64,000 nucleotides of DNA from Candidatus Fusicatenibacter intestinigallinarum. Lineage in GTDB: Bacteria > Bacillota > Clostridia > Lachnospirales > Lachnospiraceae. Under the pieces are notes generated by a model. The model saw nothing but the letters and a program-made list of their open reading frames with translations, did no database searches and was not told the DNA's origin. How positions within the stretch are numbered: position 1 is the stretch's first letter; every line of letters begins with the position of its first letter. Shown in pieces: positions 8,146 through 17,171 of this stretch. The stretch spans positions 24,532-88,531 of the forward strand of contig DWWU01000003.1 in assembly GCA_019119555.1 (NCBI GenBank), written 5' to 3'. Made by a program: the position numbers and the translations under genes.

Positions 8146-9834
8146 ATGGGCTACAAATCAGACATCGAAATTGCACAGGAATGTACCATGGAGCCGATTA
8201 CCAAGATTGCAGAGAAAGCAGGGATTGATGAAGAATACCTGGAGCAGTACGGAAAGTACAAAGCGAAAATCGATTACAATTTCCTGAAGAAGACAGATAA
8301 AAAGGACGGAAAGCTGGTTCTGGTAACCGCGATCAACCCGACTCCGGCAGGTGAAGGAAAGACCACGACCACTGTAGGTCTGGCAGACGCGATGCAGAAA
8401 CTTGGAAAGAACGTAATGGTAGCGCTTCGCGAGCCGTCCCTGGGACCGGTATTCGGCGTGAAGGGAGGAGCAGCCGGCGGCGGATACGCACAGGTTGTTC
8501 CGATGGAAGACATCAACCTGCATTTTACAGGCGACTTCCACGCAATCGGCGCAGCCAATAACCTGCTGGCAGCAATGTTGGACAACCATATTTATCAGGG
8601 AAATGAGCTGAACATCGATCCGCGGAAAATCACCTGGAGAAGATGCGTGGACATGAATGACCGTCAGCTGAGAAACATTGTAGACGGACTTGGCGGAAGA
8701 ACCAACGGAGTGCCGAGAGAAGACGGCTATGATATCACCGTTGCTTCCGAGATCATGGCAGTTCTTTGTCTGGCAAACGACATCAAGGATCTGAAAGAGA
8801 GACTGTCCAGAATTATCGTTGGATATACCTACGGAAAAGTTTCCGAGCAGAAACCGGTAACGGCAGGCGATCTGCACGCAGAAGGCGCAATGTGCGCACT
8901 GCTGAAAGACGCTCTGAAACCGAACCTGGTACAGACCCTGGAGCATGTACCGGCAATCGTACATGGCGGACCGTTCGCGAACATCGCCCATGGATGTAAC
9001 TCTGTAACGGCTACCAAGATGGCTCTGAAGCTTGGCGATTACGCGATCACAGAGGCAGGATTCGGCGCAGACCTGGGCGCTGAAAAATTCCTGGATATCA
9101 AATGCCGTATGGCAGGACTGAAACCGAACGCAGTCGTTATCGTAGCGACCGTGAGAGCGCTGAAATACAACGGCGGGGTACTGAAGGCTGAGCTGAATCA
9201 TGAGAACCTTGAGGCTCTGGAGAAAGGTATGCCAAACCTGCTGAAACATGTAAGCAATATCAGAAACGTATATCATTTGCCATGTGTGGTTGCAATTAAC
9301 GCATTCCCGACCGATACCAAGGCTGAGCTGGATCTTGTGGAAGCGAAATGTAAGGAACTGGGCGTAAACGTTGCTCTGTCTGAAGTATGGGCAAAGGGCG
9401 GCGAAGGCGGTATTGCTCTGGCAGAGGAAGTAATTCGTCTGTGCGAGGAGCCGAACGATCAGTTTACCTATGCCTACGAGCTGGAAGGCAGCATCGAGGA
9501 CAAGCTGAATCAGATTGTTCAGAAAGTATACGGCGGAAAGAAAGTTGTTCTCACTGCAAATGCGCAGAAACAGGCGAAACAGCTGGAAGACCTGGGATTC
9601 GGCAACTGTCCGATCTGTGTTGCAAAGACCCAGTACAGCCTGACTGACGATCAGACGAAGCTGGGAGCTCCGACCGATTTCGAAGTAACCGTACGCAATC
9701 TGAAGATTTCCGCAGGTGCTGGTTTTATTGTAGCTCTGACCGGTGAAATCATGACGATGCCAGGACTTCCGAAAGTTCCGGCGGCAGAACGTATTGACGT
9801 GGATGAGAACGGAAAAATTTCCGGTCTGTTTTAA
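8146..9834 (+). CDS. fhs: Formate-tetrahydrofolate ligase
   Basis: Cytoplasmic enzyme of 562 residues making 10-formyl-tetrahydrofolate from formate, tetrahydrofolate and ATP, feeding purine and one-carbon metabolism. Length matches the family. The P-loop [14 protein letters not shown] lies at about residues 65-78, and conserved blocks such as [21 protein letters not shown] and [13 protein letters not shown] are present. The ATG at 8146 follows AAAGGAGAAGGA; upstream codons in the ORF track fall within the riboswitch. It is transcribed alone from its own promoter through the ZTP riboswitch, and is followed by two family A palindromes and a terminator. Codon use is more biased than in neighbours, consistent with high expression. 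Confidence 0.98.
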   Translation: MGYKSDIEIAQECTMEPITKIAEKAGIDEEYLEQYGKYKAKIDYNFLKKTDKKDGKLVLVTAINPTPAGEGKTTTTVGLADAMQKLGKNVMVALREPSLGPVFGVKGGAAGGGYAQVVPMEDINLHFTGDFHAIGAANNLLAAMLDNHIYQGNELNIDPRKITWRRCVDMNDRQLRNIVDGLGGRTNGVPREDGYDITVASEIMAVLCLANDIKDLKERLSRIIVGYTYGKVSEQKPVTAGDLHAEGAMCALLKDALKPNLVQTLEHVPAIVHGGPFANIAHGCNSVTATKMALKLGDYAITEAGFGADLGAEKFLDIKCRMAGLKPNAVVIVATVRALKYNGGVLKAELNHENLEALEKGMPNLLKHVSNIRNVYHLPCVVAINAFPTDTKAELDLVEAKCKELGVNVALSEVWAKGGEGGIALAEEVIRLCEEPNDQFTYAYELEGSIEDKLNQIVQKVYGGKKVVLTANAQKQAKQLEDLGFGNCPICVAKTQYSLTDDQTKLGAPTDFEVTVRNLKISAGAGFIVALTGEIMTMPGLPKVPAAERIDVDENGKISGLF

Positions 9835-9867
9835 ACATATGCGGCTGAAACGTATGTTTCGGACAGA

Positions 9868-9896
9868 GTAACCGTTTTGCAGAGCTGAACGGTTAC
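9868..9896. repeat. Family A palindrome
   Basis: GTAACCGTTTTGC, AGA, GCTGAACGGTTAC. The C/G version of the arm pair, one extra base at the centre. It is followed 5 nt later by another copy. Confidence 0.8.
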
Positions 9897-9901
9897 GAAA
9901 C

Positions 9902-9929
9902 GTAACAGTTCGGTCAGCTGAACTGTAAC
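9902..9929. repeat. Family A palindrome
   Basis: GTAACAGTTCGGT, CA, GCTGAACTGTAAC style copy, the A/T version. Two adjacent copies with different arm versions argue against simple tandem duplication. Confidence 0.8.
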
Positions 9930-9950
9930 TACGAAATATCAGCAAGTACA

Positions 9951-10000
9951 CTCCGCAGAAATCAGGCATAAGATCTGTGCCGGTTTCTGCGGAGCTTTTT
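9951..10000 (+). terminator. Terminator after fhs
   Basis: CTCCGCAGAAA pairs with TTTCTGCGGAG across a 22-nt loop and is followed by CTTTTTG. Confidence 0.8.
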
Positions 10001-10073
10001 GTTTTCAGAATTTCGGCCGCATCCTTCCATACTTTAGTTATGTGTCAAAATGTGATTTTATCAGCCCTTTTTA

Positions 10074-10102
10074 TTGCAAACTTTATAAAAACGGTCTATA
10101 CT
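10074..10102 (+). promoter_or_regulatory. Sigma-A promoter of the secreted repeat protein gene
   Basis: TTGCAA, 17 nt, TATACT, about 100 nt upstream of the start codon. Confidence 0.7.
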
Positions 10103-10204
10103 GACCATTGTATGGGGAAAAGACAGATGAAACGCCTTCTCCGCTGTACAATTGCAGAAAAAAGAGCAGGAAGGAAAGGAGCACGGAAGAAAAGGGAACG
10201 ACAA

Positions 10205-12796
10205 ATGAAAAAGAAAAAACTCAATAAAGTATTTGCGGGAGGTCTGCTGTCTGTTGCTGCTGCGGTCTTTCTGACCGCTGCGGTACCGGCTTTCGGTGCG
10301 GGCAGTATACAGAGTGGTTCATCAGATGTAATCTCCGCTTCACAGCAAAGCGAGGGGGCGGAAGAATCCCCGGCAGTGACTTCGGAACCGGCACAGAGTC
10401 CGGAACCTTACCGGGCGTCCGCGGAACCGGACGCTTCCGTGACAGATACACCGGCGCCGGAGGATTCCGGCGAAGGGGAAGCGCCGGCAGTTCCGGCGCC
10501 GGACAATTCCGTTTTCCCGTCGGAACAAGGCCTCACGGATACGGAAAACGATGTCCAGACACTGGACTGGGCGCCGGGCTGGAATCTGGTAAACGGAAAG
10601 TATTATTACTATCTGGACGACGGAACGATGGTCCGGGGGCAATGGCTGAAAGACGGGAATGACTGGTATTATCTGAACGATGACGGAACGATGAAGTCCG
10701 GGGAATGGTTTAAAGACGGAATCGACTGGTATTATCTCCGTGACTGGGGCGGGATGATGCACGACCAGTTTTTTACTTATAACGGAGAGATCTATTACTT
10801 CCGCAGCTGGGGCGGAATGATGTACGGCATGACGTTCCAGGCCGGCGGAAAAACCTACAGGGCCAACGCCGACGGAACGCTTGTAACCGGCTGGTCGGAG
10901 GAAAACGGAAAGTATTACTATTATAATGCCGACGGATCCCGTTATGAGACGGAGGGCTGGCTGCATCTTGGAACCACTTATGACACCTATTACTATATCA
11001 GTGCGGATGGATCCCGCGTGCAGGGCCAGTGGCTGAAGGACGGAATCGACTGGTATTATCTGAACGATGACGGAACGATGAAGTCCGGGGAATGGTTTAA
11101 AGATGGAATCGACTGGTACTATCTCCGCGACTGGGGCGGAATGATGTATAACCAGTTCTTTACCTATAAAGGAAATACTTATTATTTCCGCAGCTGGGGC
11201 GGCATGATGTACAGCGGAAGATTCCAGGTCAACGGTAAATGGTATACGGCGGACAGCAGCGGAGTGGTTTACAGTGAAGGCTGGACACTGATCGACGGAA
11301 AGTATTACTATATGCAGGCGGACGGCACCATCTACCGTCAGGAAGGCTGGCTGAACCTGAACGGAAAGTATTATTACATAAATGCGGACGGATCCCGCGT
11401 GCAGGGTCAGTGGCTGAAAGACGGAATCGACTGGTATTATCTGAACGATGACGGAACGATGAAGTCCGGGGAATGGTTTAAGGACGGAATCGACTGGTAC
11501 TACCTCCGTGACTGGGGAGGGATGATGTATAATCAGTTCTTCACCTATCAGGGAGATACCTATTACTTCCGCAGCTGGGGCGGCATGATGTACGATATGA
11601 AGTTCCAGGTGAACGGGAAGACGTACAAGGCCAACAGCGACGGAACGCTGGCGAAAGGCTGGGTGCAGGAGAGCGGAAAGTATTATTATTACGACACCCA
11701 GTGTGCCCTTTACGATACAGAGGGCTGGCTGCATCTTGGAACCGGCTACGATACCTACTATTATATCAGCGCAGACGGATCCCGCGTGCAGGGTCAGTGG
11801 CTGAAAGACGGAATCGACTGGTATTATCTGAACGATGACGGAACAATGAAGTCCGCGGAATGGTTCCAGGAAGGAAACGACTGGTATTATCTCCGTGAAT
11901 GGGGCGGCGCCATGCATGATATGCTGTTTTATGACGGGGAAAATACTTATTACTTCGAGAGCGACTGCAGGATGGCCCGGGGCTGGTATCAGATCGGCGG
12001 TTATACTTATTATTTCCGCGACTGGGGCGCCGCGATGAACACCGCCTGGGTGATTGACGGTGTACATTATGTGTTTGATTCCCAGGGGCATCTGGTGGAA
12101 ACTCAGATGGACGCTCAGGTTGGCGTCAGAACGATTAAGAACTTTCTGAAGAACGCGCTTCTTCCGGTAGGCAATACGCTGTATATCTGGGGAGGCGGTC
12201 ATGACGATGCAGATGCAAGCCGTTATGGGGTAAATCCACAGTGGAAAAGTTTTTTCGATTCCCAGGATGAGGACTATAACTATACGCAGCACCGTTATGA
12301 GTATGGCAACGGCCTTGACTGTTCCGGGTATGTGGGCTGGGCGGCTCATCAGGTGATGCAGACCTGGGCGACTACCACATCTACAATTACACCGAAATAT
12401 TATTACGAAAAGGGCTGGGGCTCTTACGTGGAAAACGATACGTCTATGAAGTTTCAGACCGGAGATGTGGTGAGTATGAGCGGCCATGTCTGGATCGTTC
12501 TCGGCCAGTGCAGCGACGGAAGTATTGTGATACTGCATGCGTCACCCAAGTACGTACAGATCAGCGGATCGGTATCGTCGAGCGGAAGTACCAACAGTGA
12601 AGCGATTCAGCTGGCGGAGCAATATATGAGCAGATATTATCCTGTGGCGTATGGCCGTTACGGGTGCAAAGTGGCCAGCAGAAGTTATATGACAGGCGTC
12701 AATCACTTTACATGGAGCAGTTCTGTGCTGAGCGATCCGGACGGTTACCGGAACATGAGCCCGGCGCAGATTCTTGCGGATCTGTTCGGAGAGTAA
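10205..12796 (+). CDS. Secreted cell-wall-binding NlpC/P60-type protein with four large repeats
   Basis: Exported protein of 863 residues. A Lys-rich signal peptide with an Ala/Leu core ends near AVPAFGA at about residue 32. Next comes a Ser/Glu/Pro-rich linker (to about residue 110), then aromatic CW_binding_1 (choline/glucan-binding) repeats such as GKYYYYLDDGT and DWYYLNDDGTMKSG, arranged in four modules of about 128 residues. The C-terminal 200 residues resemble NlpC/P60: the Cys is in GLDCSGYVGW and the His in MSGHVWIVLG. Likely role: peptidoglycan hydrolase held on the wall by its repeats. The start at 10205 is chosen because the signal peptide begins there; the ribosome site is weak. 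Single-gene transcript. Confidence 0.85.
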   Translation: MKKKKLNKVFAGGLLSVAAAVFLTAAVPAFGAGSIQSGSSDVISASQQSEGAEESPAVTSEPAQSPEPYRASAEPDASVTDTPAPEDSGEGEAPAVPAPDNSVFPSEQGLTDTENDVQTLDWAPGWNLVNGKYYYYLDDGTMVRGQWLKDGNDWYYLNDDGTMKSGEWFKDGIDWYYLRDWGGMMHDQFFTYNGEIYYFRSWGGMMYGMTFQAGGKTYRANADGTLVTGWSEENGKYYYYNADGSRYETEGWLHLGTTYDTYYYISADGSRVQGQWLKDGIDWYYLNDDGTMKSGEWFKDGIDWYYLRDWGGMMYNQFFTYKGNTYYFRSWGGMMYSGRFQVNGKWYTADSSGVVYSEGWTLIDGKYYYMQADGTIYRQEGWLNLNGKYYYINADGSRVQGQWLKDGIDWYYLNDDGTMKSGEWFKDGIDWYYLRDWGGMMYNQFFTYQGDTYYFRSWGGMMYDMKFQVNGKTYKANSDGTLAKGWVQESGKYYYYDTQCALYDTEGWLHLGTGYDTYYYISADGSRVQGQWLKDGIDWYYLNDDGTMKSAEWFQEGNDWYYLREWGGAMHDMLFYDGENTYYFESDCRMARGWYQIGGYTYYFRDWGAAMNTAWVIDGVHYVFDSQGHLVETQMDAQVGVRTIKNFLKNALLPVGNTLYIWGGGHDDADASRYGVNPQWKSFFDSQDEDYNYTQHRYEYGNGLDCSGYVGWAAHQVMQTWATTTSTITPKYYYEKGWGSYVENDTSMKFQTGDVVSMSGHVWIVLGQCSDGSIVILHASPKYVQISGSVSSSGSTNSEAIQLAEQYMSRYYPVAYGRYGCKVASRSYMTGVNHFTWSSSVLSDPDGYRNMSPAQILADLFGE
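10637..12000 (+). repeat. Four tandem intragenic modules of about 385 bp
   Basis: Module starts (codons for GQWLKDG) lie at 10637, 11024, 11405 and 11792, so periods are 387, 381 and 387 bp, with long near-identical DNA blocks. The fourth is diverged after its first third. The modules could recombine and change copy number. Confidence 0.88.
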
Positions 12797-12824
12797 ACAT
12801 CTTCTGAAAAACAAAGAGAAAAAG

Positions 12825-12852
12825 GTTACAGTTCAGCTGGTTGAACTGTTGC
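12825..12852. repeat. Family A palindrome
   Basis: GTTACAGTTCAGC, TG, GTTGAACTGTTGC. Lies directly before a terminator. Confidence 0.8.
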
Positions 12853-12855
12853 GAA

Positions 12856-12895
12856 AAGAGGATTTCTGACGAAAGCGCCGGAAATCCTCTTTTTT
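12856..12895 (+). terminator. Terminator after the repeat-rich wall protein
   Basis: AAGAGGATTTC pairs with GAAATCCTCTT, followed by a T run. Confidence 0.82.
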
Positions 12896-13003
12896 GATTG
12901 TATAAATTCTGTTTTTGTTGTAAGCTGGAGTGGGTTTGAAAAGCAACGGAAAACCATTCCTGTGATTCGGGCGACGCAGTGAACGCGTCAGAAGGAGGTA
13001 AAA

Positions 13004-13405
13004 ATGGATTACGGATATCTGCTGGAAGAAGCGCTGAAGGCCAGAAAGGCGGCATATGCCCCCTATTCCGGGTTTCAGGTGGGAGCGGCGCTGCTTTGTG
13101 CGGACGGCAGTATTTATACCGGCTGTAATGTGGAAAATTCGTCTTACGGAGCAGCCTGCTGTGCGGAACGCACTGCTTTTTTCAAGGCAGTTTCGGAGGG
13201 AAAGAGATCTTTTCGCGCTATTGCGGTAGTGGGAGGAAAAAAGGATGAGGAGGTTCTGGAGGTATGTCCACCCTGCGGTATCTGCCGGCAGGTGATGCGG
13301 GAATTCTGCGGTTCCGACTTTGCCGTTGTGCTGGGACGCAGCAGTCTGGATTATGATATTTACACATTGGAGCAGCTGTTTCCCCTGCCTTTCGATACAT
13401 TTTAA
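13004..13405 (+). CDS. cdd: Cytidine deaminase
   Basis: Small zinc enzyme of 133 residues that converts cytidine and deoxycytidine to uridine and deoxyuridine in nucleoside salvage. It shows the tetrameric CDA zinc site: CAERTAFF near residue 52 (Cys ligand and catalytic Glu) and PPCGICRQ near residue 88 (two further Cys ligands). The CNVENSSYG substrate loop is intact. The start at 13004 follows AGAAGGAGG. It precedes deoC and a nucleoside-type binding protein in the same direction, consistent with shared use of nucleosides, although a promoter and a palindrome separate it from deoC. Confidence 0.96.
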   Translation: MDYGYLLEEALKARKAAYAPYSGFQVGAALLCADGSIYTGCNVENSSYGAACCAERTAFFKAVSEGKRSFRAIAVVGGKKDEEVLEVCPPCGICRQVMREFCGSDFAVVLGRSSLDYDIYTLEQLFPLPFDTF

Positions 13406-13425
13406 ATGGAAGAACAAGAAATTTC

Positions 13426-13454
13426 TTTCCAAATCAGAAGAGATCGCTTATACT
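13426..13454 (+). promoter_or_regulatory. Putative promoter of deoC
   Basis: TTTCCA, 17 nt, TATACT. The -10 is good, the -35 only moderate. Confidence 0.45.
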
Positions 13455-13507
13455 AAACTGTAGTGCTGCCGGAGGGAATACGCCGGCAGGGATAAGGATG
13501 AGTCAAC

Positions 13508-13535
13508 GTAACCGTTCGGTTGGCGGAACGGTTGC
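13508..13535. repeat. Family A palindrome in the deoC leader
   Basis: GTAACCGTTCGGT, TG, GCGGAACGGTTGC. It carries the C/G arm version plus a further change nearer the centre. Position is between the putative promoter and the ribosome site. Confidence 0.8.
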
Positions 13536-13563
13536 GGGACAACTGCATCGGAGGAGAGAGAAA

Positions 13564-14253
13564 ATGAATGCAACAGACATCTTGCGGCATATAGACCACA
13601 CGCAGCTGAAGGCGACGGCTTCGTGGGATGATATACAAAAGCTCTGTGAGGAAGCGATACAGTACGGTACGGCGTCCGTCTGTATTCCGCCCTGCTATGT
13701 AAAACGGGTCAGGGAACGGTTTGGCAGAAAACCGGTGATCTGTACGGTGATCGGGTTCCCTCTGGGATATGCCACCACGGGAACAAAGCTGGCGGAGACC
13801 CGGGAGGCTCTGGAAAACGGAGCGGACGAATTTGATATGGTGATTAATCTGTCGGATGTAAAGAACGGGATGTTCGACCGGGTGGAGGAAGAAATCCGGG
13901 CGCTGAAGGAAGCTGTGGGAGAACATATTCTGAAAGTGATCGTCGAAACCTGCTGTCTGACTGAGGAGGAGAAGATTCGTCTGTGTGGCTGCGTCACGAG
14001 AGCTGGTGCGGATTATATCAAGACGTCTACAGGATTCGGGGCAAAGGGCGCGGAGCTTTCCGATATCCTCCTGTTCCGCAGTCATATCGGTGGGGGTGTG
14101 AAGATCAAGGCGGCCGGAGGAATCCGAAGCGTTGAGGATATGGAAGCGTTCCTGGAAGCGGGAGCGGACCGGCTGGGCACCAGCAGCGGCATTGCTGTGC
14201 TGCGCAGTGCGGGCAGAATGGAGCCGTTACAGAATACAGAAGAGGGGACATGA
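13564..14253 (+). CDS. deoC: Deoxyribose-phosphate aldolase
   Basis: Class I aldolase of 229 residues cleaving 2-deoxyribose-5-phosphate to glyceraldehyde-3-phosphate and acetaldehyde, the last step of deoxynucleoside breakdown. The Schiff-base Lys is in DYIKTSTGF, and the second active-site Lys is near KIKAAGGIR in the C-terminal part; LKVIVETCCLT is the conserved strand before it. Start at 13564 follows CGGAGGAGAGAG. It is followed after 4 nt by a BMP-type lipoprotein gene, so both form an operon for nucleoside uptake and catabolism. Confidence 0.96.
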   Translation: MNATDILRHIDHTQLKATASWDDIQKLCEEAIQYGTASVCIPPCYVKRVRERFGRKPVICTVIGFPLGYATTGTKLAETREALENGADEFDMVINLSDVKNGMFDRVEEEIRALKEAVGEHILKVIVETCCLTEEEKIRLCGCVTRAGADYIKTSTGFGAKGAELSDILLFRSHIGGGVKIKAAGGIRSVEDMEAFLEAGADRLGTSSGIAVLRSAGRMEPLQNTEEGT

Positions 14254-14257
14254 AAAT

Positions 14258-15325
14258 ATGAAGAAAAGGGGCTTATGCCTGTGTGCGGCGGCTGTCCTGC
14301 TTGGAATCTGCGGATGCGGCAGAGAGACGGAACTTCCGGTGACCCTTGCAGTTGTCACCGACGGGGGCAGCACGGAGGATCAGGCGGTCAATCAGGCGGT
14401 CTGGCAGACCGTTCAGGCATACGGGGAAGAGACGGGAGAGGAAACCGGCTGTTACGTTCCGGAGGATAAGAGCGCGTCAGCCTGCCGTGATGCGATTGAT
14501 GAGGCCGTAAAGAAAGGCGCGGAAGTGGTCGTCTGCCACGGAGAAGAGGCCGGCGCGGCAGTCTACGAGGCGCAGAGGGAATACCGGGACGTCCGTTTTC
14601 TGCTGCTGGACGCGGAGCCGCATGCCGGCGGAAGCGACAGAGCAAGACTGCGGGGAAACACACGGTGTATTCTTTTCGACCGTGAGGAGGCAGGATTTCT
14701 CGCAGGCTATGCGGCGGTGAGGGAAGGGTATACCAGCCTTGCCTATTACGGAGGCGCAGACGGAGACAGAGCGAAGGAGTACGGAGCAGGATTCCTGGAA
14801 GGGGCGCAAGAGGCGGCTTCGGAGATGCAGCTGGAGGAAGGCGGCGTACAGATCCGGTATGAAGAAAGAGGAACGGATGGGGTTTCTCCCGAATTTATGA
14901 ATGAGACCGAGCAGCTGTACCGGGAGGGATGCCAGGCAATCTTCACGGACGGAAGCGCATTTGAAACAATTGTAAGAAAAGCCGCGGAGCTTACCGGCGG
15001 AAATGTGCTGGGCGTCGTCACAGATGAATCTCAGAAATCTGCGAATGTTGTGATCAGCGCGGCAAATAAATATGAAGAGATTCTGAAGCAGGAGCTGCAG
15101 GATGTTGCCGGAGAGTCATTTGACGGAGGAAAAACGGAAACGGCGGGAATCAGAGAAGGAGGGGTCGGACTGACGATGGACACTTCCCGGCTGCAGAATT
15201 TTACGGAAGATCAGTATCAGGAGATCATCGGAAAAATAGAAGAAGGTCAGATCCAGTTTCGTGGAACAGAGGTTCTGGAACACACGGATGATCTGCAGCT
15301 GCTTCAGCTTCAGACTGATGGATAA
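14258..15325 (+). CDS. BMP-family substrate-binding lipoprotein (nucleoside type)
   Basis: Exported lipoprotein of 355 residues. The signal peptide MKKRGLCLC...LLGICGC ends in a lipobox-like ICGC, so the mature protein would be lipidated near Cys20. The body follows the BMP/PnrA periplasmic-binding pattern: TLAVVTDGGSTEDQAVNQAVW at the start, KKGAEVVVCHGEE, EAGFLAGYAAVREG, and an AIFTDGSAF stretch. In this family the ligand is usually a purine or other nucleoside, delivered to an ABC importer. No permease or ATPase genes are adjacent, so the importer must be encoded elsewhere or the protein is a sensor. Operon with deoC (4-nt gap). Confidence 0.78.
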   Translation: MKKRGLCLCAAAVLLGICGCGRETELPVTLAVVTDGGSTEDQAVNQAVWQTVQAYGEETGEETGCYVPEDKSASACRDAIDEAVKKGAEVVVCHGEEAGAAVYEAQREYRDVRFLLLDAEPHAGGSDRARLRGNTRCILFDREEAGFLAGYAAVREGYTSLAYYGGADGDRAKEYGAGFLEGAQEAASEMQLEEGGVQIRYEERGTDGVSPEFMNETEQLYREGCQAIFTDGSAFETIVRKAAELTGGNVLGVVTDESQKSANVVISAANKYEEILKQELQDVAGESFDGGKTETAGIREGGVGLTMDTSRLQNFTEDQYQEIIGKIEEGQIQFRGTEVLEHTDDLQLLQLQTDG

Positions 15326-15374
15326 AACGTTAAATTTCCATGGAAATATCTTAAGAAAAAAATCAGATTGGTGG

Positions 15375-15403
15375 TTGCAACGTTCTTCAAATTGTGCTAT
15401 TAT
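15375..15403 (+). promoter_or_regulatory. Sigma-A promoter of the coiled-coil NlpC/P60 gene
   Basis: TTGCAA, 17 nt, TATTAT, then an 85-nt leader to the start codon. Confidence 0.75.
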
Positions 15404-15488
15404 GTAGTGGAATTGAAAAAAGTGTTTCAAAAATGTTACAGAAAAATAACGTTGATTAATAAGTGTTAAACGGGAGTGGATAATAATA

Positions 15489-16790
15489 ATGAGAAAAAAA
15501 ATCCTTGCTCTGATGCTGACAGTGATGATCGGAAGTGCGCAGGTGATGACCGTCAGCGCAGCAAAGTCAACCGACGAGCTGGAGCAGCAGAAAGCACAGA
15601 CAACCGCACAGTTAAACGAGACACAGGATTCCATCAATGATCTGGAGAGCAAGAAGGAAGCAATCACCAATCAGATCGGCGAGCTGGATGCACAGCTGGT
15701 TGTAACGATGGCGGCTGTGGAAACTCTGAAGACTGATATTGCAAACAAGCAGACGGAAATCGAGGAGACACAGCAGAAACTGGAAGCAGCACAGCAGGAT
15801 CAGGCAGAGCAGTATGAGGCTCTGAAAAGCAGAATTCAGTATTTGTATGAGAACGGCGGAAATACCGCGTGGGCGTCTCTGCTTCTCTCCGGAGAGGATT
15901 TATCAGAGATCCTGAACCAGGCGGAGTATACACAGAAGATGTACGACTATGACCGTGAGTGTCTGGAGAAATACATGGAGATCACTCAGCAGGTCAGCGA
16001 TTACAGCGACCAGCTGGCAACGGAAAAGGCAGAGCTTGAGGCAAGCGAGGCAGAGCAGGAAGCGCAGCAGGCGCAGCTGCAGAATATGCTGGCAGAGAAG
16101 AAAGCAACTTCTGCGGATTACGATGCACAGCTCGCGGACATGCAGGCGAAGGCTGCAGAGTATGAGAGTCTGATCGAAGAGCAGAACGCTCAGATCCAGG
16201 CAATTCAGGAGCAGCAGGCTGCAGAGGCGGCTGCACAGGCAGCAGCGGAGGAAGCTGCGAGACAGCAGGAAGCGGAAGCACAGCAGGCTGCACGGGAAGC
16301 GGCGGCTGAATCCAATCGCCAGTCCAGCAGCAACAGCAGCTCTGACACACAGAATTCCAGCAGCAATACAAATTCCAATACAAACAGCAACAAGAATAAT
16401 TCTTCAAAAACAGAAGATACTTCCGATAATGTAAGTCCTTCCAGCGGAACCGGACAGGATGTCGTAAATTATGCAGTACAGTTTGTCGGCAATCCGTATG
16501 TATGGGGAGGGACAAGCCTGACAAACGGAGCGGACTGTTCCGGATTTATCATGAGTGTATACGCTCACTTCGGCTACAGCCTGCCGCATTCTTCTTCCGC
16601 AATGAGATCTGAGGGAAGAGGAGTGTCCTATGCGGAAGCTCAGCCGGGCGATATTATCTGCTACGACGGCCATGTGGCGATCTACATGGGCGGCGGACAG
16701 ATTGTACATGCAAGCAACGCGAAAGACGGTATCAAAATCAGCAGCAATGCAGCGTACCGTACGATTCTTGCAGTACGCCGGATTGTCTGA
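15489..16790 (+). CDS. Secreted coiled-coil NlpC/P60 peptidoglycan endopeptidase (CwlO/PcsB type)
   Basis: Exported protein of 433 residues. A signal peptide ends near VMTVSAA (about residue 25). Residues 30-265 are a long coiled coil rich in Gln, Glu and Ala, followed by a Ser/Asn-rich linker (SSNSSSDTQNSSSN). The C-terminal NlpC/P60 domain has the catalytic Cys in GADCSGFIMSV and the His in DGHVAIYMGGG, and VHASN. This layout is that of CwlO and PcsB, endopeptidases that cut peptide crosslinks for cell growth and are commonly activated by FtsEX through the coiled coil. Own promoter and terminator make it a monocistronic unit. Start at 15489 begins the signal peptide. Confidence 0.9.
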   Translation: MRKKILALMLTVMIGSAQVMTVSAAKSTDELEQQKAQTTAQLNETQDSINDLESKKEAITNQIGELDAQLVVTMAAVETLKTDIANKQTEIEETQQKLEAAQQDQAEQYEALKSRIQYLYENGGNTAWASLLLSGEDLSEILNQAEYTQKMYDYDRECLEKYMEITQQVSDYSDQLATEKAELEASEAEQEAQQAQLQNMLAEKKATSADYDAQLADMQAKAAEYESLIEEQNAQIQAIQEQQAAEAAAQAAAEEAARQQEAEAQQAAREAAAESNRQSSSNSSSDTQNSSSNTNSNTNSNKNNSSKTEDTSDNVSPSSGTGQDVVNYAVQFVGNPYVWGGTSLTNGADCSGFIMSVYAHFGYSLPHSSSAMRSEGRGVSYAEAQPGDIICYDGHVAIYMGGGQIVHASNAKDGIKISSNAAYRTILAVRRIV

Positions 16791-16877
16791 TCAGACCGAT
16801 TACATATCAGACGCAGAGAACCATTCAGAGACCGGAATGGCTGCGGTTGAAATTATATGATTCATAACGACAGCAGG

Positions 16878-16917
16878 GAGCTGTACAGTGAAACAAATTC
16901 ACTGTACAGCTCTTTTT
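16878..16917 (+). terminator. Terminator after the NlpC/P60 gene
   Basis: Perfect 15-nt arms GAGCTGTACAGTGAA and TTCACTGTACAGCTC are followed by five T. Confidence 0.9.
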
Positions 16918-16949
16918 ATATAACAGGGAACACGGTTTCCTGTTATATA
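16917..16949. repeat. Family B post-terminator palindrome, copy 2
   Basis: TATATAACAGGGAAC, ACG, GTTTCCTGTTATATA. It begins at the last T of the preceding terminator. It matches the copy at 30083 almost base for base, including the CTCTTTTTATATAACAGG junction. Confidence 0.85.
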
Positions 16950-17171
16950 AAATCGCCCGTGGGACGCGCACGCGTGCGGAGCGGAAAATTTATAGAATTC
17001 GTAAGAAAAAAGGAGGAATTTCTTTCGAAAATATTTTGAAATCGTGAGAGATGAATTTAAGAAAAGGCATGTAAGATATAGCGTGCAGGATGTGGGATCC
17101 GGTCTGGCGCGAAAGAATTTTTCATGACCGGATACCGTGACTGTCGGAGTAAAAAGGAAAGGCCGGGAAAA
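16950..17171. other. Intergenic stretch before the YfhO-like gene
   Basis: A GC-rich patch with CGCACGCGTGCG, then AT-rich sequence with TTGAAA and GATATA elements at poor spacing. I find no gene and no promoter that I would defend. The 60-codon ORF at 16857 just reads through the hairpins. Confidence 0.45.

Noticed and set aside
10637-12000. Possible CRISPR-like spaced repeats
   Set aside because: The period is about 385 bp and lies inside an open reading frame encoding wall-binding repeats.
10340-12538. 732-aa minus-strand ORF with apparent repeats
   Set aside because: It is the reverse complement of the repeat-rich wall protein gene; its repeats just mirror the sense repeats.
16857-17039. 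60-aa ORF after the coiled-coil NlpC/P60 gene
   Set aside because: It reads through a terminator and a palindrome, and has no ribosome site.
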